From Actinomycetota bacterium (GTDB lineage: Bacteria; Actinomycetota; Actinomycetes; S36-B12), in contig DNXA01000193.1 of NCBI GenBank assembly GCA_003506065.1, forward strand, positions 2,963 to 8,140: DNA of 5,178 nucleotides, read 5' to 3'. This document shows, piece by piece, positions 1-4,495 of the stretch (position 1 is its first letter; the number at the start of each line of letters is the position of its first letter). The notes below the pieces were generated by a model. That model made no database searches and had not been told where the DNA came from. It was given only the letters and a program-made list of their open reading frames with translations. A program made the position numbers and the translations under genes.

Positions 1-473
1 AGGTCCCAGCCGCCCTCGGCCTGTGCCTGAGCATGCAGTTGACCGAGTTTCTCCATCGCCATGTACTCCTGAGTTCCGGCGAAGGAGGAGGACAGCGACT
101 GGTAGAAGGGATTCTCCAAGATCGCCTTGGCGCGCTCTGGATCTGCGTGCCGCTCGACGACATCGTCGAAGGTCCGCTTCATGTCCAGCATCATGGCGTC
201 CAGGCTTCCGCCAGCCTCGGTATCGACGCCTTCAACTGGGCGAGGGGTGTTGTCCAACTCAGCGATGCCCATTGCCTGCGCAAGGCGGCGGGCCGGATCA
301 ATCGTGAGAACGCAGACTTTTCGGCCACCTTCTGCAGCCCTCAAGGCAATGGCAGCCGCGGTCGTGGTCTTGCCAACTCCGCCTGATCCAGTGCACACAA
401 TGATGTGCACATTCGCGTCTCGCAGGATTGCATCCATATCAAGCACCGGTGCAGTCGGGACAAAGGCGCTCAT
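1..473 (-). CDS. bagB: BagB-like Get3/ArsA-family ATPase, N-terminal part (runs off left edge)
   Basis: Reading the minus strand from ATG at 473 gives 157 codons with no stop before the window edge. The protein starts [20 protein letters not shown]. It carries a P-loop GSGGVGKTT at residues 29-37 and a switch I-like segment [10 protein letters not shown] at 57-66, including Asp59. A conserved-looking stretch, [20 protein letters not shown], falls about 25 residues before the cut. The edge lies just before the expected switch II, so that motif is not visible. This is the Rv3680 (BagB) type of the Get3/ArsA ATPase family, normally near 380 residues, so more than half is missing. The start overlaps the stop of the upstream ATPase by four bases (ATGA), implying translational coupling and an equimolar partner. 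The signature lysine of the deviant Walker A motif is replaced by Ser30. The family is soluble; its client is unknown, and arsenite transport should not be assumed. Confidence 0.9.
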   Translation of the reverse strand, partial: MSAFVPTAPVLDMDAILRDANVHIIVCTGSGGVGKTTTAAAIALRAAEGGRKVCVLTIDPARRLAQAMGIAELDNTPRPVEGVDTEAGGSLDAMMLDMKRTFDDVVERHADPERAKAILENPFYQSLSSSFAGTQEYMAMEKLGQLHAQAQAEGGWD

Positions 474-1453
474 TGGATTCCCTCAGCGTGCATCGTCTCG
501 GCAAGGGCATAGAGCTCGCCCAGTGCAACGCCTTGTGACAGGTAGGGAAGGGTGAAGGTTGGAAGATCGAGTTCGTCGATGCGCTCCTGCTCGCGTGCCT
601 CCAGATCAGTACGACGTACATGATCGACGGCCTCTTGCATCAAGCCAATGGCAATCTCACCCGCGGGTTGCCGGATGCCAGCCGACACTGCGAGTTCGCC
701 GATCTTGTTCTTGGGCAGGGTTCCCTTGCGCACGCGCGCGCTCTGGCGTTCGTCCAGCAATGGGGTTCGTGTCATGTTGACGAACACCGCACCGACTGGG
801 AGGTTCGCGGCACGCAGCTCGGCGATGCCGTCGATGGTCTCCTGAACAGGCATCTCCTCCAACAGGGTCACCAGATGCACTGCTGTTTGTGGCGAGCCGA
901 TGACACCCATCACCATCTCTGCATGACGATGGATAGGACCGGTTCTTGCAAGCGCCGAGACCTGAGTGGTGACGTTGAGGAATTGTGCGATGCGCCCGGT
1001 TGGCGGAGCATCGATCACGACATGGTCGTAGGCATTTGATGCGCGCTTGGTCTTTCGTCGAACCACCTCGCATGCCTTGCCTGTGAGCAGCACATCGCGC
1101 AGGCCCGGAGCAAGGGTGGTGGCAAAGTCGATTGCCCCCATCTTGCGCATGGCCGAACCAGCCCGACCGAGGTTGTAGAAACTGGCGAGGTAATCGACCA
1201 GGGCTTCGTCCGCGTCAACGGCAAGCGCCCACACCTCGCCGTCGCCGGGCGCAATCGCAATGCGGCGTTCCTCGTAGGGAAGAGGAGGGGTATCGAAGAG
1301 CTGGGCGATTCCCTGGCGGCCTTCGACTTCCATCAGCAGGGTGCGCTTGCCGTCACGGGCCAGGCACATCGCCAAGGCCGCGGCCACTGTCGTTTTGCCC
1401 GCCCCGCCCTTGCCGGACACGACGTGCAGCGCCGTGCCTGACCAGTTGACCAT
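470..1453 (-). CDS. bagA: BagA-like Get3/ArsA-family ATPase
   Basis: This 327-residue protein is complete. A deviant Walker A motif, GKGGAGKTT, lies at residues 14-22 and keeps the signature Lys15. Switch II reads DAPPTGR at 148-154, followed by the helix IAQFL; VFVNM at 223-227 is the probable nucleotide-base contact strand. Where Get3 has the switch I STDPA with its catalytic Asp, this protein reads MEVEG at 41-45, putting Glu44 in place of Asp by my alignment. No transmembrane segment or tail-anchor-binding methionine-rich region is evident. The order relative to its partner matches Rv3679-Rv3680 of M. tuberculosis, described as Get3 homologues BagA/BagB and linked to tolerance of toxic metabolites. 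ATG 1453 is chosen because the family motif begins soon after it and a TANNNT element lies six bases upstream. There is no good Shine-Dalgarno, which suits a leaderless message. Confidence 0.9.
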   Translation of the reverse strand: MVNWSGTALHVVSGKGGAGKTTVAAALAMCLARDGKRTLLMEVEGRQGIAQLFDTPPLPYEERRIAIAPGDGEVWALAVDADEALVDYLASFYNLGRAGSAMRKMGAIDFATTLAPGLRDVLLTGKACEVVRRKTKRASNAYDHVVIDAPPTGRIAQFLNVTTQVSALARTGPIHRHAEMVMGVIGSPQTAVHLVTLLEEMPVQETIDGIAELRAANLPVGAVFVNMTRTPLLDERQSARVRKGTLPKNKIGELAVSAGIRQPAGEIAIGLMQEAVDHVRRTDLEAREQERIDELDLPTFTLPYLSQGVALGELYALAETMHAEGIQ

Positions 1454-1459
1454 CTGATC

Positions 1460-1465
1460 AGCGTA
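1460..1465 (-). promoter_or_regulatory. Candidate -10 element for leaderless bagA transcript
   Basis: On the minus strand the hexamer TACGCT fits the actinobacterial -10 pattern TANNNT and lies exactly six bases (GATCAG) before the ATG of the BagA-like gene. That spacing would start transcription at or next to the A of ATG. No recognisable TTGACA-like -35 is seen, and the upstream region has no good Shine-Dalgarno. The same hexamer at the same spacing precedes nth. Promoter function is inferred from pattern and position only. Confidence 0.5.
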
Positions 1466-1477
1466 ATCCGAGACGGC

Positions 1478-1502
1478 AGCCGCTCACGCCGTCGATGCGG
1501 CT
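1478..1502. repeat. Imperfect dyad between the divergent promoters (possible operator)
   Basis: AGCCGC at 1478-1483 and GCGGCT at 1497-1502 are perfect inverted six-base arms separated by 13 bases. The dyad sits between the two divergent -10 candidates, over the stretch where both -35 contacts would fall. A regulator bound here could affect both directions. The arms are short and GC-rich, so chance occurrence in this composition is quite possible. Confidence 0.2.
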
Positions 1503-1507
1503 AGGGT
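1502..1507 (+). promoter_or_regulatory. Candidate -10 element, or Shine-Dalgarno, upstream of the DUF4177 gene
   Basis: TAGGGT fits TANNNT and lies seven bases before ATG 1515, so transcription could begin at about the start codon. The AGGG inside it (1503-1506) is also an acceptable Shine-Dalgarno eight bases from the ATG, so the same bases allow two readings. If transcription starts further upstream, AGGG would act as the ribosome binding site. No clear -35 is visible. This would drive the four-gene operon 1515-3790. Confidence 0.4.
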
Positions 1508-1514
1508 CTGGCAC

Positions 1515-1676
1515 ATGACCAAATGGGAGTACGTCACCGTGCCGCTGCTCGTTCACGCGACCAAGCAGATCCTCGACAACTGGGGGATGGACGGGTGGGA
1601 ACTTGTGCAGGTAGTGCCCGGCCCGAACGCAGACCAGCTCGTCGCGTATTTCAAGCGTCCGGTCGCGGCAGCCTGA
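1515..1676 (+). CDS. Small DUF4177-family protein (Rv3678A-like)
   Basis: This 53-codon gene encodes a protein starting MTKWEYVTVPLLVHATKQIL. It contains the aromatic-rich segment WGMDGWELVQV at residues 23-33 and ends near YFKRP. The pattern of a K/WEY start, a helix, then DGWELV and a final strand ending in YFKRP is typical of small DUF4177 proteins. A homologue sits at the same place in mycobacteria beside the BagA gene. There is no signal peptide, membrane segment or cysteine, so it is probably a small cytosolic alpha-beta protein. Its function is unknown. It is the first gene of a plus-strand operon, with only one base between its stop and the start of the RidA gene. Gene status is supported by conserved context and family-like composition. 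It is short enough to be skipped by length-based gene callers. Confidence 0.88.
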   Translation: MTKWEYVTVPLLVHATKQILDNWGMDGWELVQVVPGPNADQLVAYFKRPVAAA

Positions 1677-1677
1677 C

Positions 1678-2142
1678 ATGACTGTCGAGAGCCGCCTTGC
1701 AGAGATCGGCCTGAGCGTTCCGGAGATCGCGACGCCGGTGGCCGCCTACGTGCCGGCAGTGCGCACCGGCAACCTTGTCTTCACGTCCGGGCAGTTGCCG
1801 ATGCTCAATGGTGAGATTCCGATGACAGGCAAGGTCGGCGCTGAAGTCACACCCGACGAGGCAGCGGAATTGGCGAAGATCTGTGCCCTCAATGCGATTG
1901 CGGCGGTCAAGGGATTGATAGGAGATCTCGACAAGGTCGTGCGCGTGGTCAAGGTGACCGGCTTTGTTGCCAGCGCGCCAGGCTTCACCTCGCAGCCAGT
2001 GGTCGTCAATGGTGCAAGTGCAGTGCTTGGCCAGGCCTTCGGGGATGCTGGCATCCATGCGCGGTCATCCCTCGGAGTTGCCTCGCTTCCTCTTGATGCA
2101 CCAGTTGAGGTCGAACTCATTGTGGAGGTTCTTGGCTCGTGA
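1678..2142 (+). CDS. RidA/YjgF/YER057c/UK114-family protein
   Basis: This 154-residue protein belongs to the Rid superfamily, whose best-known members hydrolyse reactive enamine/imine intermediates made by PLP enzymes. Residues aligning with E. coli RidA active-site positions are present: Tyr24 (Y17), TSGQ at 36-39, Asn111 (N88), Arg129 (R105) and Glu146 (E120). The tail HARSSLGVASLPLDAPVEVE (127-146) is the family signature region. It is about 25 residues longer than E. coli RidA, mainly in the N-terminal half. That fits the longer YjgF subgroup found beside crp in actinobacteria rather than classical RidA. The protein should form a cytosolic trimer. ATG 1678 follows the upstream stop by one base and lacks a strong Shine-Dalgarno, so translation is probably coupled. 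The keeping of Arg129 supports imine-deaminase chemistry, but the true substrate is unknown. Confidence 0.9.
   Translation: MTVESRLAEIGLSVPEIATPVAAYVPAVRTGNLVFTSGQLPMLNGEIPMTGKVGAEVTPDEAAELAKICALNAIAAVKGLIGDLDKVVRVVKVTGFVASAPGFTSQPVVVNGASAVLGQAFGDAGIHARSSLGVASLPLDAPVEVELIVEVLGS
2124..2128 (+). promoter_or_regulatory. Shine-Dalgarno fixing the GTG start of the NUDIX gene
   Basis: GGAGG lies ten bases before GTG 2139, inside the end of the RidA gene. It supports the GTG start, which overlaps the RidA stop as GTGA. It is the strongest ribosome binding site in the window. Confidence 0.6.
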
Positions 2143-2909
2143 GCGACCTTCCCGACGACGCATTCGTGCGCGCTCGAGAACTCGCCACGGGAAAGGCCGA
2201 TTGGGCACCTGTGACACCACGCTCAGCAGCAACAGTGCTGCTGCTGCGTGAGACTGATGCAGGTCTGCAGACGTACATGATGAAGCGGGCTCGCACGATG
2301 GCATTCGCGGCAAGTGCGTACGTGTTTCCCGGTGGACGCCTTGATCCGGAGGATCTTGACGAAGGCGCACTTCTTGATGACGCCGCATTCGACTTCAAGG
2401 CCCTGGCCGCCCGCTTGAGCACTGACGAGCGGCAGGCTCGCGGCCTGTTGATCTGCGCGGCGCGCGAGCTGGAAGAAGAGGCGGGAGTCGTCGTGGACCC
2501 TGGATCTCTCGTCGTCATCGACCACTGGGTGACACCGGAGTGGGAGCCGCTGCGCTACGACGTCCGATTCTTCGTTGCGTATCTGCCCGAGGGGCAGGAT
2601 CCGCAACCTCGTGGCACGGAGGCAGTGGAAGCGCGATGGCTTGCGCCGGCGGACGCGATTCGCGAGGCAGATGCTGGTGAAATCCTGTTGATGGCCCCAA
2701 CGCGTGCTGCGCTGGAGCATCTCCTCGAGCATTCACAGGTCGAGCATCTGATTGCCGCTGCACATGCGCGCGAGATCGTGCCGCGGATGGATCGGCTGCA
2801 TGTGCATGAGGATGGCTCAACCAGTTTTTCGATCGTCCACGACCGCACTGGGGAGATTCTCACGAGCAACCGACCTACGCCGCCCACAGAGACCAGCAGT
2901 TCAGCATGA
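2139..2909 (+). CDS. NUDIX hydrolase with an insertion inside the NUDIX box (NUDT19-like)
   Basis: This 256-residue enzyme should cleave a nucleoside diphosphate linked to another group. The NUDIX box is split. FPGG lies at 63-66, and Gly65-x5-Glu71 fits the first half. The catalytic half RELEEEAGV comes at 109-117, so 37 residues separate Glu71 from Arg109 where the canonical box has seven. A similar insertion is known in mammalian NUDT19, a CoA diphosphatase, and the segment before FPGG (KRARTMAFAASAYV) also resembles that group. Metal-binding Glu110, Glu113 and Glu114 are all present, so the enzyme is probably active. Residues 120-256 add strands and a helical C-terminus with a Ser/Thr/Pro-rich tail. 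GTG 2139 is chosen because of the GGAGG and the four-base overlap with RidA. It overlaps the next gene by four bases. CoA or an acyl-CoA is a possible substrate; this is an inference. Confidence 0.88.
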   Translation: MSDLPDDAFVRARELATGKADWAPVTPRSAATVLLLRETDAGLQTYMMKRARTMAFAASAYVFPGGRLDPEDLDEGALLDDAAFDFKALAARLSTDERQARGLLICAARELEEEAGVVVDPGSLVVIDHWVTPEWEPLRYDVRFFVAYLPEGQDPQPRGTEAVEARWLAPADAIREADAGEILLMAPTRAALEHLLEHSQVEHLIAAAHAREIVPRMDRLHVHEDGSTSFSIVHDRTGEILTSNRPTPPTETSSSA

Positions 2910-3790
2910 GTGGTCGTCCGCTGCCGTTCCTTGGTTCACACGCGTCTTGGGAAGGTGGCTCTGTCACCGACAGTGCCGTATGCGTACTTGCCCACAATCC
3001 CAATGTGATGACCCTGGACGGCACCAACACCTGGCTGCTGCATGTGCCGGGTTCGCGCAAGTGCATCGTCATCGACCCTGGCCCTGAAGACAAAGGCCAC
3101 TTCGAGGCGATCTTGGCTGCTGCTGAATTGCGGGATGCTGAAATCGGCGCCGTCCTGCTGACGCATCGTCATTCGGATCATTCAGCCGGAGCACGATCCC
3201 TTGCCGAGCAGACCAAGACCTATGTGCGTGCAGCCGATCCGAAGTTTCGCCTCGGGGCAGAAGGCCTTGATGCGGGGGATGTGATTGTGGTTGATCAGAC
3301 TGAGTTGCGCGTGGTCTCCACACCTGGGCATTCCAGTGACAGCGTCAGTTTCCTGATGTCTCATGACAACACCATGCTGACGGGCGACACAGTCCTGGGA
3401 CGTGGCACCGCAGTGATCTCCGCCCCCGATGGCAATGTCAGTGCCTATCTCGACAGTCTGCTGCGAATGCGCGAGGCAGTTGCTGAGAACCAGACTGCCT
3501 GGCTGCTGCCAGGTCACGGACCGGCGCTGAATGCTCCCGATGAAATTCTGCTTGGCTACTACGAGCACCGGGTTGCTCGGCTCGAAGAGGTTCGCATCGC
3601 GACGAGCTCGGGCCTTCGTACCTCCGTTGAAGTGCTCGATCGGGTGTACGCCGGAACTCCGGAAAAGCTTCGTGAGGCAGCCTTGCAGTCAGTGAAGGCG
3701 CAATTGCTGCACTTGCAAGGCCTGGGTCAGTTCACCACAGACGAGGATCTAACGAGCCCGCCGACCAAGCCGCTCGACGTCGAGAATTAG
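2906..3790 (+). CDS. MBL-fold metallo-hydrolase, LACTB2/Rv3677c-like, with C-terminal winged helix
   Basis: This 294-residue protein has a complete metallo-beta-lactamase site: HRHSDH at 87-92, His142 in TPGHSSDS, Asp161 in TGDTVLGRG and His204 in LPGHGPAL. This is the usual two-zinc ligand set. GTNTWLL at 39-45 and the stretch after residue 216 (YYEHRVARLEEV, then a helical region to about 276) match the LACTB2-like class with a BLACT_WH winged-helix domain. Family members include the RNA endonuclease LACTB2 and uncharacterised hydrolases, so nuclease or thioesterase-like activity are both possible. No signal peptide is seen. ATG 2906 overlaps the NUDIX stop as ATGA, and there is no clear Shine-Dalgarno, which implies coupled translation. 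The last 13 residues (282-294) and the stop codon lie antisense to the end of crp and are beyond the recognisable domain. Confidence 0.9.
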   Translation: MSGRPLPFLGSHASWEGGSVTDSAVCVLAHNPNVMTLDGTNTWLLHVPGSRKCIVIDPGPEDKGHFEAILAAAELRDAEIGAVLLTHRHSDHSAGARSLAEQTKTYVRAADPKFRLGAEGLDAGDVIVVDQTELRVVSTPGHSSDSVSFLMSHDNTMLTGDTVLGRGTAVISAPDGNVSAYLDSLLRMREAVAENQTAWLLPGHGPALNAPDEILLGYYEHRVARLEEVRIATSSGLRTSVEVLDRVYAGTPEKLREAALQSVKAQLLHLQGLGQFTTDEDLTSPPTKPLDVEN

Positions 3791-4423
3791 CACCTGACGG
3801 GATTCGAGTCGGATCCATCCGCGCTGAGCAAAATCAGCCAGCGCCTTGTTCACGGTTTCACGCGAGGCGCCAACGAGTTGCGCGAGCTCTTCTTGGGTCA
3901 TGTCGTGGGTGACCATCAAGCCTTCGGGAGTGATGGTGCCGAACTTCTCACCGAGATCCATCAATGCCTTGGCAACACGTCCGGGCACGTCGGAGAACAC
4001 GAGATCGGCCATCGCCTCATTGGTGCGGCGCAGTCGACGCGCGAGTGCCTGGAGTAGCGCGGTTGCGACCTCTGGGCGACCAGCGAGCCACGGGCGCAGT
4101 TGATCATTGCCAAGACCAAGCACCACGGCGTCGGTGAGTGCTGTGGCAGTCGATGTGCGCTGGCCTGGATCGAACAGACTGAGTTCACCGAACATCTCAC
4201 CAGGGCCCAGCACTGCAAGCAGTGACTCGCGACCATCAACTGAGGTCTGGCCCAGCTTGACCTTGCCGTCAACAATGACGTACATGCGGTCGCCTGGCTC
4301 ACCCTCCGCAAAGAGGACTTCTCCCTTGACGACAGTGCGTTCAACGAGGGAGGCACGCAGTGCCGTGGCACCCTCGATATCCAACGCTGCGAACAAGGGG
4401 GCACCCATCACGACTTCGTCCAC
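3749..4423 (-). CDS. crp: Crp/Fnr-family cAMP-responsive transcription regulator
   Basis: With GTG 4423 as start the protein is 224 residues, the length I recall for M. tuberculosis and Streptomyces Crp. [11 protein letters not shown] aligns with their first residues. The cyclic-nucleotide cassette reads [18 protein letters not shown] at 78-95, with Glu80, Arg89 and Thr90 for the phosphate and ribose. Thr134 and Asn135 on the dimer helix contact the purine in the M. tuberculosis protein. The helix-turn-helix covers about 176-199, with recognition helix SRETVNKAL at 188-196. It should act as a cAMP-binding DNA-bound dimer controlling carbon and respiration genes. ATG 4441 and ATG 4471 are in-frame alternatives that would add 6 or 16 residues not expected for the family. 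The gene is divergent from nth and convergent with the MBL gene, overlapping it by 42 bases. No good Crp site is seen in its own promoter. Confidence 0.93.
   Translation of the reverse strand: MDEVVMGAPLFAALDIEGATALRASLVERTVVKGEVLFAEGEPGDRMYVIVDGKVKLGQTSVDGRESLLAVLGPGEMFGELSLFDPGQRTSTATALTDAVVLGLGNDQLRPWLAGRPEVATALLQALARRLRRTNEAMADLVFSDVPGRVAKALMDLGEKFGTITPEGLMVTHDMTQEELAQLVGASRETVNKALADFAQRGWIRLESRQVLILDVERLGRRAR
3773..3784. repeat. 12-base perfect palindrome in the crp/MBL overlap
   Basis: CTCGACGTCGAG is its own reverse complement. It lies in the convergent coding overlap and is in phase with codons on both strands, so it encodes Leu-Asp-Val-Glu in both the MBL protein (290-293) and Crp (214-217). 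It could form only a four-base stem with a four-base loop and no U-run follows, so it is a poor terminator. Confidence 0.6.
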
Positions 4424-4429
4424 ATGCAC

Positions 4430-4435
4430 ATTCTG
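4430..4435 (-). promoter_or_regulatory. Weak candidate -10 for crp
   Basis: CAGAAT on the minus strand lies six bases before GTG 4423 and differs from TANNNT only at the first base. The spacing matches the other leaderless candidates here, but the match is poor and no -35 is evident. It is listed because it is the best candidate for the chosen start. A promoter further into the 72-base gap is equally possible. Confidence 0.2.
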
Positions 4436-4483
4436 ACGCATCAACGGCCGCCCCGGTACACGGCTGGCCATGAACCGGACGCC

Positions 4484-4489
4484 TACGCT
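4484..4489 (+). promoter_or_regulatory. Candidate -10 element for leaderless nth transcript
   Basis: TACGCT lies exactly six bases (GTTGGG) before ATG 4496. Hexamer and spacing are the same as for the BagA-like gene, and TACGCTG is shared by both. The GGG next to the ATG is too close to serve as a Shine-Dalgarno, which supports a leaderless start. No clear -35 is seen. Confidence 0.5.
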
Positions 4490-4495
4490 GTTGGG

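Noticed and set aside
620..1039. Plus-strand open frame of 139 codons inside the BagA region
   Set aside because: It is antisense to an intact, motif-bearing ATPase, has a low-quality mixed composition, and lacks a ribosome site or family resemblance.
470..1453. Arsenite efflux ATPase (ars operon)
   Set aside because: The ArsA-like label fits the fold only. No ArsB, ArsR or ArsD is present, and I saw no cysteine pattern for arsenite binding. The neighbourhood matches the BagA/BagB pair instead.
2211..2232. Possible Crp half-site TGTGACACC inside the start of the NUDIX gene
   Set aside because: There is no matching TCACA half at the correct spacing, and the site is inside an operon rather than at a promoter.
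2263..2272. Ten-base palindrome GTCTGCAGAC in the NUDIX gene
   Set aside because: It is within coding sequence, has no partner copy, and is of a length expected by chance in a window of this size.
2223..2732. Minus-strand open frame of 169 codons inside the NUDIX gene
   Set aside because: It is antisense to the conserved NUDIX box and shows no domain or start signal. GC-rich codon use explains the open frame.
3773..3784. Bidirectional terminator at the crp/MBL junction
   Set aside because: The palindrome gives only a four-base stem and there is no U-run on either strand. No intrinsic terminator is visible at this junction.
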